From contig NZ_CP043930.1 in NCBI RefSeq assembly GCF_009720525.1, positions 5,364,501 to 5,428,500 of the forward strand: 64,000 nt of DNA, in the 5' to 3' direction. Position 1 is the stretch's first letter. Each line of letters opens with the position of its first letter. The notes under the pieces were generated by a model. It ran no database searches. It worked only from the letters and a program-made list of their open reading frames with translations, and was not told the DNA's origin. This document shows, piece after piece, positions 8,863 to 19,118 of the stretch. A program made the position numbers and the translations under genes. Source of the stretch: Gimesia benthica. Its GTDB lineage: Bacteria > Planctomycetota > Planctomycetia > Planctomycetales > Planctomycetaceae.

Positions 8863-9571
8863 GGCTGGCTGCTCAAGTTGTCGACCTCACCAAGTTTTAT
8901 GATCTGGGCTCCGTAGTGGTGAAAGCGTTAAGAGGAGTCTCGACCGATTTTCCCGAAGGTGACTTCGTCGCCATCATGGGATCCTCGGGGAGTGGTAAAA
9001 GTACGCTGCTCAACCTGCTGGGTGCACTCGACCGCCCTACCAGCGGACAGTACTTCCTGGGAGGACGCGATGTCTCCACACTGGACGACGATGAACTTTC
9101 GCTGATGCGCAACGACATGATCGGCTTCATCTTCCAGTCCTTCAACCTGATTGCTCAGTATACGGTGCTGGAAAATATTGAAGTCCCCCTGCTCTACCGG
9201 GCCGGTTATCCCGCCATCGGACGTGAAGAACGCGAGTGGTGCACCGAACTCGCTCGCATGGTCGGGTTGGGAGATCGCCTCGATCACCGACCCTTCCAGC
9301 TCTCCGGGGGCAGCAGCAGCGTGTCTCGATTGCCCGGGCACTCGTGAATGACCCGCAGATTGTTCTCGCTGACGAACCCACGGGTAACCTGGATTCCGCC
9401 ACCGAAGCAGAAATTATGGAGATTCTCCATAATCTGAATGGCCAGGGACGTACCATTATTATGGTGACTCATGAGCCCACAGTCGCCAGACAGGCCAAAC
9501 GGCAGATCATGATGAAGGATGGTCTCATCGAAAGTGAGACGATTCAGGAACCCGTATTCTCCACCCACTAA
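8859..9571 (+). pseudogene. ABC transporter ATPase (MacB/LolD type), apparent -1 frameshift
   Basis: Together two frames give a complete 237-residue ATPase of the MacB/LolD class. The first frame has the Walker A SSGSGKSTLLNLLG and the Q-loop FQSFNLI; the second has the rest of the signature, the Walker [15 protein letters not shown] and the H-loop VTHEP. They meet at the signature motif: as given, 9306-9310 is GGGGG and reads LSGGSSS, but one more G gives [15 protein letters not shown] exactly. It is therefore either a one-base loss in the sequence or a real mutation inactivating the pump. The start overlaps the adaptor stop (ATGA), and the permease follows after 46 bases, so translational coupling is likely. 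Confidence 0.85.
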
Positions 9572-9617
9572 TCCCACATACCTTCGACCTCGTTTCCAAT
9601 TACTTCAGGCCGCTCGC

Positions 9618-10958
9618 ATGACCCGTATCATTCGCATTGTCAGACTCGCTATGAAAAGCCTGCTGCTGCATAAGCTGCGGTCCGGCCTGACCATGCTCGG
9701 GATTGTGTTCGGCGTCTTCTCTGTGATCGCCATGCTGGCCATTGGAGAAGGTGCCAGTGCCCAGGCGCAGAAACAGGTACTCGAACTGGGGGCAACCAAC
9801 GTCATCGTCCGCAGTATCAAACCACCGGACGAAGTCGCACAGACATCCAGCAGCGCCCGTGTTCTGCAATATGGCCTGTTGCGATCTGATTACAAAATTC
9901 TGACAGAAACCCTGCCCACGATTGTCAACGCAGCCCCCATCCGGGAAGTCGATCGGGAAGTTCGTTATCTCAAGGAAGCCATGAATGCCCGCGTCGTAGG
10001 TTGCACCGCTGACTATATGGCGATGAATCATCTCGACCTGGCTGCAGGTCGTTTTCTGACCGCCAGTGATCAGAACAAACTGCTCAATGTCGCAGTGGTT
10101 GCCAACGAAGTTGCTAACAAACTCTTCAAGTATGAAAACCCGCTTGGACAATCGATTCGCATCGGTCCCATGTTCTACACCGTTGTGGGAGTGACGAAGG
10201 ACCGCACCGCTTCTGCAGCCATCGGAGGCAGCCTCTCCGGGCAGGACTACAACAAAGACGTCTATATCCCCATCAAAACGCTGCAGGCGCGTGAAGGCGA
10301 CCTCGATATCAAACGGCAGGCAGGGAGTATGACGGCCGAGCATATCGAATTGAATCAGATCACACTGCGTGTAAATGACAAAGACACGGTTCTTCCCACC
10401 GCGCAGGCGATTCGGGAAACGCTGGAGCAGTCACATCCCCGCAATAAAGATTATGCGGTTGTCGTACCGCTGGAACTGCTCAAGCAGGCAGAACAGATTC
10501 GTATGATCTTTAACGTCGTGCTCGGGTCTATTGCCGCCATCAGTCTGGTGGTGGGCGGCATCGGTATTATGAATATCATGCTGGCCACCGTGACCGAACG
10601 CACCCGTGAAATTGGTGTCCGCCGTGCACTGGGAGCCCGTCAACGAGACATCATCGAACAGTTCCTCACCGAGACGATCGTACTTGCAGGATCAGGCGGT
10701 CTGATTGGCGTTGCATTTGGTCTGCTGACCCCCGTCACCTTTCTGGGCATCCAGTGGTTCGTGCAGAACTTCGTGATGGAAGGAGGCACTGCAGGTTCGG
10801 ATGTGGGCCGCATGTTCTTCGACCTGCAGCCACAGATCGCCTTCTGGAGTCTGCCGGTTGCCTTTGGTATCTCGGTGACTATCGGAATTCTCTCGGGAAT
10901 TTACCCTGCAATCTCCGCTGCCAAACTCGATCCGATCGAAGCACTCCGTCACGAGTAA
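9618..10958 (+). CDS. ABC transporter permease (MacB/FtsX family)
   Basis: This 446-residue inner-membrane permease completes the efflux set. A first membrane segment near residues 18-40 ([19 protein letters not shown]) is followed by a large MacB-type periplasmic domain (MacB_PCD) and the C-terminal FtsX domain with three membrane segments, starting at [20 protein letters not shown]. The conserved cytoplasmic motif [21 protein letters not shown] is clear, as is the closing [21 protein letters not shown] chose the ATG at 9618, with AGG 7 bases upstream, over the longer frame from 9519, which overlaps the ATPase and gives an unlikely N-terminus. Substrates of MacB-like pumps range from macrolides to peptides and lipoproteins. 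Confidence 0.92.
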   Translation: MTRIIRIVRLAMKSLLLHKLRSGLTMLGIVFGVFSVIAMLAIGEGASAQAQKQVLELGATNVIVRSIKPPDEVAQTSSSARVLQYGLLRSDYKILTETLPTIVNAAPIREVDREVRYLKEAMNARVVGCTADYMAMNHLDLAAGRFLTASDQNKLLNVAVVANEVANKLFKYENPLGQSIRIGPMFYTVVGVTKDRTASAAIGGSLSGQDYNKDVYIPIKTLQAREGDLDIKRQAGSMTAEHIELNQITLRVNDKDTVLPTAQAIRETLEQSHPRNKDYAVVVPLELLKQAEQIRMIFNVVLGSIAAISLVVGGIGIMNIMLATVTERTREIGVRRALGARQRDIIEQFLTETIVLAGSGGLIGVAFGLLTPVTFLGIQWFVQNFVMEGGTAGSDVGRMFFDLQPQIAFWSLPVAFGISVTIGILSGIYPAISAAKLDPIEALRHE

Positions 10959-11158
10959 TTCGGTGTCCTGGTCGCAACATAATCCGTGTCAGTGGGTTAT
11001 GATCAATAAGCGAATCTGGATTGGTCCGTGAAATTTGTGAGCTGGGCTGTTCCCCTCACTGTCTGGGTCTCTACAATAAGAGAGTGCGCCTCGCGCAAGC
11101 TGATATCAGAATTGATAGACCCACCTCATAGACGCCAACCTAAACAGGAGAATCAGGC

Positions 11159-13252
11159 ATGCCAGGAAAGCAGGCTTTTCTGAAACAATTCTACCTCCTC
11201 ACCGTACTTCTTGTAGCATGGATGACTGTCTGCGGATCAGGATTGTCGGCAGTCCACGCAGATGAGAAGTCGCCCGCCCCAGCCAAAAAACAGACAGAAG
11301 AAAAAACAGATACAGAGTCCGGGCCGGTAATGAAGAATCCGTTCCCGAATCGTCCGCCGGCACCCAGCCTCGACGGCGGTACGGAATGGTTGAATTCTGC
11401 TGGTGAGATCACCCTCAAAGATCTGCGGGGAAAAGTCGTTCTCATCGACTTCTGGACCTACTGCTGCATCAACTGCATGCACGTTCTGCCCGATCTGGCT
11501 TACCTGGAAAAGAAATATCCGAACGAACTGGTCGTTATCGGCTGTCATTCTGCAAAATTCGATAACGAAAAAGAGACCGATAACATCCGCCGGGCCATTC
11601 AGCGTTATGAAATCAAGCATCCTGTGATCAATGATTCCAATATGACCGTCTGGCGCAAGTATGGCGTGCGTGCCTGGCCTTCGATGGTACTCATTGATCC
11701 GGAAGGTAATTACTGCGGTCACATTTCAGGAGAAGGTAATCGCGAACTGCTCGACAAAGTTCTGGAGCAGGTCATAGCCTATCATCGTGCCAAGGGAACG
11801 CTCGATGAAACTCCCGTGCACTTCGAACTGGAATCGACCAAGCTGAAACCGACGCCTCTGAAATTCCCAGGCAAACTGCTGGCTGACGAAGCGCACAACA
11901 GACTCTTTATCTCAGACAGTAATCACAACCGCATTGTCGTCTCTTCCCTCGATGGGAAACTGCTGGATGTGATCGGTTCCGGCCAGATCGGCAATAAAGA
12001 CGGTGATTATAAAACCGCGGCCTTTGATCATCCCCAGGGCATGGCACTCGTCGGCAATACTCTCTATGTCGCCGATACCGAAAATCACCTGCTTCGCAAA
12101 ATTGATCTCGATCAAAAACAGGTATCGACTCTGGCGGGCACCGGGGAACAGGCCCGTACCCGTAAGCCCGGTGGTAAACTGCGAACGACCGCGCTCAACA
12201 GTCCCTGGGCACTGGCCGAGATTGATGGCACGCTCTATATCTGTATGGCGGGCCCGCATCAGATCTGGTCGCACAAACTCGGCTCAGATGAAATCGGCGT
12301 CTACGCCGGCTCTGGTCGAGAAGATATCACCAACGGCCCTCTCGATACGTCTGCTTTTGCACAGACATCAGGTATCGCCGTTGATGGAGACATCTTCTAT
12401 GTCGTCGACAGTGAAGGCTCTGCAGTACGCAAAGTGGACACAAAGCAGGGGACCGTCAGTACCATCGCCGGAACTTCCGACCTGGAACGTGGTCGTTCCC
12501 TGTTTGAGTTCGGGGACAAGGATGGCATCGGCGATAAGGCCCGTCTGCAGCATCCCCTGGGAGTTCTGTTTGATAACGGTCGCTTGTTTATTGCAGATAC
12601 TTACAATCACAAATTGAAGACCATCGATCTCAAGACGAATGAAGTCAAAACATTTCTGGGAACCGGCAAAGATGGCAAGAGTCTGAAGCCTGCCGAATTT
12701 TCTGAACCGTCAGGCCTGGCCAAAGTCGGAAACCGTCTGTTCGTTGCAGATACTAACAATCACCGGATCTGTGTTGTCAATCTTGATAATGATCAGGTCA
12801 GTGAATTCAAAGTGCAGGGACTGACGCCTCCGGAATTACCAAAGACTTCTGGAGACAACTTTGCAGCCACATCGGCAGCTGCGCTCAACGCCTCCGCACA
12901 AACCGTCGCGGCAGGAAAGCCTATCAAGGTGACTGTCACTCCTAAACTCCCCACAGATTATAAACTTTCTCCATTGGCCCCCATTAAGTTTTCCTTGAAA
13001 GCGGCAGATGCTTCCGGAAAAACAGTCGTCTCAGGGAAGGGGACCGTCAAAGGAGATCAACTGGTTCTGGAGCTTCCGGCTCTGAATGCTGCCTCTGGAG
13101 CTTATCTACTGAATCTGCGCTTCGGCTACTGTCGCGATGGCGTAGGGGGCTTATGCAAACAGCATTCGACGCAGTGGAAGCTTCCGCTGCAGATACAGCA
13201 GGCAGGTAAAAACAGCCAGATCAGTCTCTCGCTGGATCTCTCCCAGGATTAA
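11159..13252 (+). CDS. Thioredoxin-like / NHL-repeat protein (NHLRC2 type)
   Basis: This 697-residue exported protein joins a thioredoxin-like domain (about residues 55-200) to a six-bladed NHL propeller (about 215-550) and a C-terminal beta domain. A signal peptide covers the first 35 residues. The thioredoxin fold shows VVLIDFWTYCCINCMHVLPDL, with the CCINC arrangement that marks the NHLRC2 family instead of the usual CxxC. NHL repeats recur as LFISDSNHNRIVV, LYVADTENHLLRKID and LFVADTNNHRICVV. Partners and substrates are unknown; a redox or disulfide role in the periplasm is an inference. GGAG lies 9 bases before the ATG, and a strong terminator follows the gene. Confidence 0.88.
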   Translation: MPGKQAFLKQFYLLTVLLVAWMTVCGSGLSAVHADEKSPAPAKKQTEEKTDTESGPVMKNPFPNRPPAPSLDGGTEWLNSAGEITLKDLRGKVVLIDFWTYCCINCMHVLPDLAYLEKKYPNELVVIGCHSAKFDNEKETDNIRRAIQRYEIKHPVINDSNMTVWRKYGVRAWPSMVLIDPEGNYCGHISGEGNRELLDKVLEQVIAYHRAKGTLDETPVHFELESTKLKPTPLKFPGKLLADEAHNRLFISDSNHNRIVVSSLDGKLLDVIGSGQIGNKDGDYKTAAFDHPQGMALVGNTLYVADTENHLLRKIDLDQKQVSTLAGTGEQARTRKPGGKLRTTALNSPWALAEIDGTLYICMAGPHQIWSHKLGSDEIGVYAGSGREDITNGPLDTSAFAQTSGIAVDGDIFYVVDSEGSAVRKVDTKQGTVSTIAGTSDLERGRSLFEFGDKDGIGDKARLQHPLGVLFDNGRLFIADTYNHKLKTIDLKTNEVKTFLGTGKDGKSLKPAEFSEPSGLAKVGNRLFVADTNNHRICVVNLDNDQVSEFKVQGLTPPELPKTSGDNFAATSAAALNASAQTVAAGKPIKVTVTPKLPTDYKLSPLAPIKFSLKAADASGKTVVSGKGTVKGDQLVLELPALNAASGAYLLNLRFGYCRDGVGGLCKQHSTQWKLPLQIQQAGKNSQISLSLDLSQD

Positions 13253-13281
13253 AGATCTGCAATTTTAAGTGACGACTGATA

Positions 13282-13326
13282 ACGGTTGCTGAGCCTGCGT
13301 TGTGGCGGATCAGCAACCGTTTTTTA
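13282..13326 (+). terminator. Rho-independent terminator of the thioredoxin/NHL gene
   Basis: ACGGTTGCTGA at 13282-13292 pairs perfectly with TCAGCAACCGT at 13310-13320, and a run of T begins immediately in the second arm (GTTTTTTA). This is a strong intrinsic terminator 30 bases after the stop. Confidence 0.88.
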
Positions 13327-13512
13327 TTGAGGGTAGGTGGTATTTCAAAAAAAAACTGTTCGAGTAAAGCTTTTGAATCAACGGAATCTGGACAGCCTCG
13401 GGTTGGCATGGGACTTGCATTTCAAAACAGGTGCAGGGATACCGCCCTTGGTCCGAGCTGTTTTTTTACGACAGACTGCGGTATAAATTCAGAGACTGAC
13501 AGGAGAAGAATC

Positions 13513-13785
13513 ATGTCTGAACAAGATGAAAATTACCAACTGGCAAAGGAACGGGTCGAGAAGAAAATGGGGTTCGCAATTCACGCCGGAGTCTACGTCC
13601 TCGTGAATGCTGGTCTGATCACCTTGAACCTGACTCGCTCTCCCGACAACTACTGGTTTATCTGGCCTCTGGGAGGTTGGGGGATCGGTCTGGTATTTCA
13701 TGCCTTCAAGGTGTTTGGACCTGCCGGCTCAACAAGCCTGAAAGAGAAGATGATTCAAAAGGAACAGGCCCGACTCAAACAATGA
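13513..13785 (+). CDS. 2TM-domain membrane protein
   Basis: This 90-residue protein fits the 2TM family: a short charged N-terminus (MSEQDENYQLAKERVEKKM), two membrane segments (FAIHAGVYVLVNAGLITL and WFIWPLGGWGIGLVFHAF) joined by a short loop, and a basic tail. In other bacteria the domain is often next to, or fused to, histidine kinases or regulators; here it stands alone, 29 bases before the copper ATPase. AGGAGAA is 6 bases upstream of the ATG at 13513, which decides this start against the longer frame from 13300. Its role is unknown. Confidence 0.85.
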   Translation: MSEQDENYQLAKERVEKKMGFAIHAGVYVLVNAGLITLNLTRSPDNYWFIWPLGGWGIGLVFHAFKVFGPAGSTSLKEKMIQKEQARLKQ

Positions 13786-13814
13786 GGTAAGCAGTCACAG
13801 AAAGCAGGTATTTA

Positions 13815-16214
13815 ATGACGGCCACTGATCCGATTTGTCACATGCAGGTCGACGAATCGACCGCTCTCAACGCGACCGTGGACGACCAGACCTGGTACTT
13901 CTGCAGCCAGGGCTGCCGTGATAAATTTCTGGCGCAACATCAACATGGAGATGCTCCCGCCAAAGAGGAGTGCCACCACGAGCAGCAGTCCGAACCTCCA
14001 CAGAAATCGGGCTGTTGTCATCATGAAGAGCACGGCGACGGCGATCATCAGCACCACGGGCAGCATCAGAAAGCCTCTGCAGAGGTTCCCGCTGGCACGA
14101 TCTATTCCTGTCCCATGCACCCGGAGATTGAACAGGAAGGGCCAGGTAGTTGTCCTATCTGTGGCATGGATCTGGAGCCGATCATGCCGCAACAGGAAGA
14201 CTCGGCTGAAGAGGTTGCCGAATATGAGCTGATGTCCCGCCGCTTCTGGGGTGGTCTGATCCTGGGACTTCCCGTCTTTCTGCTGGCCATGCTCCCCATG
14301 CTGGGGGTTCCCGTTCATGATTGGATATCCGCGAAAGCGTCAGGCTGGATCCAGTTTCTGCTCAGTACCCCGGTCGTGTTCTGGGCCGGCTGGCCCCTTT
14401 ATCAGCGGGCTTATAAATCGATTGTGAGCATGAACCTGAATATGTTCACGCTCATCGGCATCGGAACGGGCACCGCTTACATTTACAGTGTGATCGCATT
14501 ACTGGCGCCCGGGATCTTCCCCGAGTCGTTTCGACAACATGGCTCGGTCGAATTGTACTTCGAGGCGACCGTAGTGATTACGGTTCTCGTACTGCTGGGA
14601 CAGATGCTGGAACTGCGGGCACGGAAACGCACAAATTCCGCGATCCGGGAACTGCTGGCTCTCGCACCTCCCACCGCGCATCTGATCGTCGATGGTGAGG
14701 AACGGGATATCCCCCTGGAAGAAGTCGAAGCGGGAAATCTGCTTCGCGTACGTCCCGGCGAAAAGGTGCCCGTGGATGGCGTCGTCGAAGAAGGTAAGAG
14801 CCTGATCGATGAATCAATGATTACTGGCGAACCGGTTCCCGTCTCGAAGGAGCAGGGGGCCGATGTCATCGGGGGAACGGTGAACCAGACTGGATCCTTT
14901 CTGATGAAAGCCGAAAAAGTGGGCGGGGAGACTCTGCTCTCACAGATCATTCAGATGGTCTCCACTGCGCAGCGCAGTCGGGCTCCCATTCAACGGGTCG
15001 TTGATTCCGTCGCTGCGGTCTTCGTACCGGTGGTGCTGGGTACGGCAGTTGTTACTTTTCTGCTCTGGAACTGGCTGGGACCTGAACCCAGGCTGGCGTA
15101 TGCGCTCATTAACGCTGTGGCTGTGTTGATCATCGCCTGTCCGTGTGCACTGGGGTTGGCAACTCCAATGTCGATCATGGTAGGCGTCGGCCGTGGGGCG
15201 AAGCAGGGGATTCTGATCAAAAATGCAGAAGTTTTGGAGACACTTCAGAAAGTCGATACTATCGTGGTCGATAAAACAGGGACATTGACCGAAGGCCAGC
15301 CACGCTTAACTCAATGTGTGCCCGCGGGAGATCTGAGCGAAGATGAGTTGTTAAAGTGGTCCGCCGCCGTGGAACAGCATAGCGAACATCCTCTTTCGCA
15401 GGCCGTAGTGCAGGCTGCGAAAGAGCGAGAGATTCAGCTCGATGAAGTTCAGGAATTCGATTCCGTAACGGGAGCCGGCGTAAAAGGCGACGTCCAGGGG
15501 AAGCTTGTGTTGATTGGTAGTGCCGCGATGCTGGAAGACAATTCTATTAGTATCGATGACGCTTTGATGTCGCAGGCGAACGAACTCCGCGAGCAGGGGC
15601 AGGGGGTTATCTTTGTTGCCATTGATGGTACGTTTGCTGGCTTTCTTTCGGTCTCAGACCCGATCAAGGAAACCACCGAACCAGCGATTCGCAAGCTGCA
15701 TGAACTCGGACTTTCGATTGTGATGGTCACCGGTGACAACGAGAAGACCGCCCGGGCAGTCGCCCGACAATTGAACATCGACGATGTCGAAGCCGGCGTC
15801 AAACCGCAGGACAAGTATGAAAAGATCAAAGCCCTGCGCGAAAAAGGTCACAAAGTCGCGATGGCCGGTGACGGAATCAACGATGCACCGGCACTCGCGG
15901 AAGCCGATGTGGGGATCGCCATGGGAACCGGCACCGATGTCGCCATCGAAAGTGCCGAGGTGACCCTGGTCAAAGGCGATCTGCGGGGCGTGGTCGATGC
16001 CATCGATCTGAGTCGGCTCGTGATGCGGAACATTCATCAGAACCTGGTCTTCGCCTTCGGCTACAATGCGCTCGGTATTCCGATTGCCGCAGGGATCCTG
16101 GTTCCCTTCTTCGGTATCCACGCACTGCTCAGTCCGATGATTGCGGCTGCCGCGATGAGCTTCAGTTCGATCTCCGTGATCAGTAACGCACTCCGACTGC
16201 GTGCCCGGCGCTGA
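13815..16214 (+). CDS. copA: Copper-translocating P1B-type ATPase
   Basis: This 799-residue pump should export Cu(I) across the inner membrane. It starts with a YHS domain ([11 protein letters not shown] to [11 protein letters not shown]), a His-rich stretch, and a heavy-metal-binding domain (YSCPMHPEI to [10 protein letters not shown]) in place of the classical CxxC MBD domains. The membrane core carries the CPC metal site (C442 and C444 in [13 protein letters not shown]), the phosphorylated Asp 486 in DKTGT, the TGE motif (MITGEPVPV), the HP dipeptide (SEHPLSQAV) and the [11 protein letters not shown] hinge. The CPC motif points to the Cu(I) class, but silver or related ions cannot be excluded. 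It is convergent with the esterase, only one base separating the two stops. Confidence 0.92.
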   Translation: MTATDPICHMQVDESTALNATVDDQTWYFCSQGCRDKFLAQHQHGDAPAKEECHHEQQSEPPQKSGCCHHEEHGDGDHQHHGQHQKASAEVPAGTIYSCPMHPEIEQEGPGSCPICGMDLEPIMPQQEDSAEEVAEYELMSRRFWGGLILGLPVFLLAMLPMLGVPVHDWISAKASGWIQFLLSTPVVFWAGWPLYQRAYKSIVSMNLNMFTLIGIGTGTAYIYSVIALLAPGIFPESFRQHGSVELYFEATVVITVLVLLGQMLELRARKRTNSAIRELLALAPPTAHLIVDGEERDIPLEEVEAGNLLRVRPGEKVPVDGVVEEGKSLIDESMITGEPVPVSKEQGADVIGGTVNQTGSFLMKAEKVGGETLLSQIIQMVSTAQRSRAPIQRVVDSVAAVFVPVVLGTAVVTFLLWNWLGPEPRLAYALINAVAVLIIACPCALGLATPMSIMVGVGRGAKQGILIKNAEVLETLQKVDTIVVDKTGTLTEGQPRLTQCVPAGDLSEDELLKWSAAVEQHSEHPLSQAVVQAAKEREIQLDEVQEFDSVTGAGVKGDVQGKLVLIGSAAMLEDNSISIDDALMSQANELREQGQGVIFVAIDGTFAGFLSVSDPIKETTEPAIRKLHELGLSIVMVTGDNEKTARAVARQLNIDDVEAGVKPQDKYEKIKALREKGHKVAMAGDGINDAPALAEADVGIAMGTGTDVAIESAEVTLVKGDLRGVVDAIDLSRLVMRNIHQNLVFAFGYNALGIPIAAGILVPFFGIHALLSPMIAAAAMSFSSISVISNALRLRARR

Positions 16215-16215
16215 T

Positions 16216-17082
16216 TTATTTCTGTGCTGCGTCCTGTTTGCGCGCCTTGACGATGCGCCTGATCTCTTTCAACGCGAGCAGATGTCCGGGCTCCACCATC
16301 GTGCCATGCGTGAATCCATCCAGTTCAAACAGCTGCGTCTCTTTGTGGCCGATGACCTTCATCAGGCTGTTGAGATAAGCGTTTTCTTCATAACGCGTCG
16401 GAAATTCCAGTTCCCGGTCTCCTGTGATCAACAGGATCGGCGGTGCATCTTTGCGGGCATGGTATAGCGGTGCCATGTCATCAATAACGGGCTGGTCACG
16501 GCCTATGCCCATTTCTTCCCGGACTGTCATATGGGTGATGCAGTGTCCGCTGTAAGGGATCAGTCCCGCGATCTGATTGGCATCAATCTCGTGTGCCGCC
16601 AGCCAGCGTCGATCGAGGCCGAGCATACTGGTCAGATAGCCGCCCGCAGAATGTCCGGCCACGAAAATCAGGTTGGGATCACCACCATAGTTCTTGATGT
16701 TCTCAAAGGTCCAGGCAACCGCTGCGGCCGCATCTTCGAGGTACGCCGGCTTCTTCGCTTTGGGGAATAATCGATAGTTGACACCCACAACGGCAATCCC
16801 CTGATCCCGCAGCGCTTTGGGAATCTGCTTTCCGCCCCCTTTCAAACCCCCTCCATGAAACCAGACGACCGTGGGAAAGTTTTTAATCGTCGTGGGATAG
16901 TACAGGTCAAGTTTGCAGCGTTCACGCATGTATTCATCCTGCGCGGTGTCTGCCTCAGTCCGATAAGAAATATCAGCAATCGTTTTGTATTTCGACTCGC
17001 TCTCCTGCGCTGGTGCAGGGCGGGTTCCACAGATAACCAGGAGTAGAAGCAGCAGGGGGAGAGAAAATCGCAAGTGTCGCAT
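16216..17082 (-). CDS. Alpha/beta hydrolase (esterase/lipase), exported
   Basis: This 288-residue hydrolase has a signal peptide (LRFSLPLLLLLLVICG, cleavage near APAQE). The oxyanion-hole motif HGGGLKGG and the nucleophile elbow GHSAGGYLTS place it among the esterase/lipase alpha/beta hydrolases (BD-FAE-like). The likely acid and His lie in the C-terminal third, around ITGDRELEF and FTHGTMVEPGH. In planctomycetes such enzymes often deacetylate or de-esterify polysaccharides, which would suit the sulfatases nearby, but the substrate is unknown. It is transcribed away from the carbamoyltransferase cluster. Confidence 0.85.
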   Translation of the reverse strand: MRHLRFSLPLLLLLLVICGTRPAPAQESESKYKTIADISYRTEADTAQDEYMRERCKLDLYYPTTIKNFPTVVWFHGGGLKGGGKQIPKALRDQGIAVVGVNYRLFPKAKKPAYLEDAAAAVAWTFENIKNYGGDPNLIFVAGHSAGGYLTSMLGLDRRWLAAHEIDANQIAGLIPYSGHCITHMTVREEMGIGRDQPVIDDMAPLYHARKDAPPILLITGDRELEFPTRYEENAYLNSLMKVIGHKETQLFELDGFTHGTMVEPGHLLALKEIRRIVKARKQDAAQK

Positions 17083-17332
17083 ATCGAAACCTCAAATGAT
17101 TGTTGTCTCAGTGAGAAGCTGGGGGATGTCTGTCGAGGTTAAATTATAGATTACGTGCAGCCCTGATGACAGGCTGGTAGAGCTAGTCTCATCCGTGTTG
17201 TTGAGCCATTCCATCTTCAATTCCCCTCCGATCAGAGCATTCAGTCTTGCAGCTCGTTTGAGGTATGTAATACTGGAGCTTACTATTTTCTTCGCAGGGA
17301 CTTTGTGTTCTGGCTCCAATCAGGCAGTTTTT

Positions 17333-19105
17333 ATGACCGCTATTCTGGGCATTTCAGCATTCTATCACGACTCGGCAGCAGCGCTGATTGTCAATGGAGA
17401 AATTATTGCCGCGGCCCAGGAGGAGCGCTTTACCCGCGTTAAGCAGGATGCTTCGTTTCCCTCACAGGCGATTGAATATTGTCTACGGGAAGCCGGTCTT
17501 TCCGCAGATGAAATCGACTATGCAGGCTTCTATGAAAAACCGTTTCTGAAATTTGAGCGGCTGCTCGAAACCACGCTGGCTTTCGCTCCTTTTGGTTTTC
17601 GCGCGTTTCTGAATACGATTCCCAGCTGGCTACAGACCAAATTACATCTGCCCCGCATCATCAAATGGGAACTGCAGGGCAAATATCAGAAACGCATCGT
17701 CTTTTGTGAGCATCACGAATCTCACGCCGCCAGTGCGTTTTTCCCTTCTCCTTTTGAAGAAGCAGCGATCCTGACTGTCGACGGTGTGGGAGAGTGGGCT
17801 ACCGCCGCTTATGGAGTTGGTAGGGGTAATCGAATCAAGATACAGAGTGAGTTGCATTATCCGCACTCACCTGGCTTACTGTATTCTGCATTCACTTATT
17901 ACTGTGGCTTTCGCGTCAATTCTGGTGAATATAAGCTGATGGGGCTGGCGCCTTATGGAGAGCCGCGATTTGCTGATCTGATCCGGGAGAAGCTGGTCGA
18001 CATCAAAGCCGACGGTTCGATCCGCCTGGATCTCTCTTACTTCAACTTCTGTCATGGGCTGACAATGACCTCCACCCGGTTTCACAAACTGTTTGGTGGT
18101 CCTCCCCGTCAACCAGAAACGGAGATCACACAACGACACAAAGATCTGGCGGCTTCAATTCAGGTTGTACTCGAAGAAATCCTCCTCAGGATGGTTCAAC
18201 ACCTGCATGCGAAGACGCAGCAGACGCGGCTCTGTATGGCTGGTGGTGTTGCTTTGAACTGTGTCGCGAATGGCAGGATCCTGCGGGAAGGGCCGTTTGA
18301 TGAAGTCTGGATTCAACCAGCGGCCGGTGATGCGGGAGGCGCACTCGGAGTGGCTCAATTGATCTGGCATCAGCTCTTAAATCAGTCGCGAATTACTCAC
18401 GCAACGGACCAGCAGCGCGGCAGTTTTCTGGGGCCACGCTTTGATGATGCAGAAATTCAGCAGTTTCTGGATCAGCAGCAGATTACTTACCATTGTCTCT
18501 CTGACGACCAGCAACTTTGTCAAGAAGTTGCCAGATTACTGGCGGAAGAAAAAGTCGTCGGTTGGTTCCAGGGGCGTATGGAATTTGGTCCCCGGGCTCT
18601 GGGCGGACGCAGTATTCTCGCCGATCCACGTAGTGCGCAGATGCAGTCGATGTTGAACCAGAAAATCAAATATCGCGAATCGTTTCGGCCCTTTGCTCCT
18701 GCAGTCTTGCGAGAACGTGTTACCGACTACTTCGATTTTCCCGAGCTATGCGAGAGCCCGTATATGCTGCAACTGGCGCAGGTTCAGCCACAAGCAAATA
18801 TCCCCGCGGTCACTCACGTCGATGGTTCGTCTCGCCTGCAGACCGTCGATACCGAGCGGCATGGTCTCTTCTATCCGTTGATCTCTGAGTATGAAAAACT
18901 GACTGGAGTCCCCTTACTGATCAACACCAGTTTCAACGTACGCGGTGAACCTCCTGTGTGCACTCCCCAAGACGCGTGGCACTGCTTTATGTCGACCGAT
19001 CTGGATGTACTGGTTCTCGAACATTTTGTGGTTATGAAATCGGAACAGTCAGCAGAACAGATGCAGGCAGCCCGAAAACAGCCAGTGGGCATGACACTCG
19101 ACTGA
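17333..19105 (+). CDS. Carbamoyltransferase (NodU/CmcH family)
   Basis: This 590-residue enzyme should move a carbamoyl group from carbamoyl phosphate to a hydroxyl of a sugar or other small molecule, through a carbamoyl-adenylate. The N-terminal Kae1-like ATPase fold shows ILGISAFYHDSAAALIVNG and the later MAGGVALNCVANGRI. The C-terminal domain carries GWFQGRMEFGPRALGGRSIL and LLINTSFNVRGEPPVCTP, all diagnostic. I start at the ATG at 17333 with AGG upstream because the family begins at this point; the longer frame from 17195 adds an unlikely leader. SxtJ-like and DUF5989 genes follow, a familiar neighbourhood for such enzymes that suggests work on an exported glycan or secondary metabolite. 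Confidence 0.92.
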   Translation: MTAILGISAFYHDSAAALIVNGEIIAAAQEERFTRVKQDASFPSQAIEYCLREAGLSADEIDYAGFYEKPFLKFERLLETTLAFAPFGFRAFLNTIPSWLQTKLHLPRIIKWELQGKYQKRIVFCEHHESHAASAFFPSPFEEAAILTVDGVGEWATAAYGVGRGNRIKIQSELHYPHSPGLLYSAFTYYCGFRVNSGEYKLMGLAPYGEPRFADLIREKLVDIKADGSIRLDLSYFNFCHGLTMTSTRFHKLFGGPPRQPETEITQRHKDLAASIQVVLEEILLRMVQHLHAKTQQTRLCMAGGVALNCVANGRILREGPFDEVWIQPAAGDAGGALGVAQLIWHQLLNQSRITHATDQQRGSFLGPRFDDAEIQQFLDQQQITYHCLSDDQQLCQEVARLLAEEKVVGWFQGRMEFGPRALGGRSILADPRSAQMQSMLNQKIKYRESFRPFAPAVLRERVTDYFDFPELCESPYMLQLAQVQPQANIPAVTHVDGSSRLQTVDTERHGLFYPLISEYEKLTGVPLLINTSFNVRGEPPVCTPQDAWHCFMSTDLDVLVLEHFVVMKSEQSAEQMQAARKQPVGMTLD

Positions 19106-19118
19106 AGACAACTCTGGA

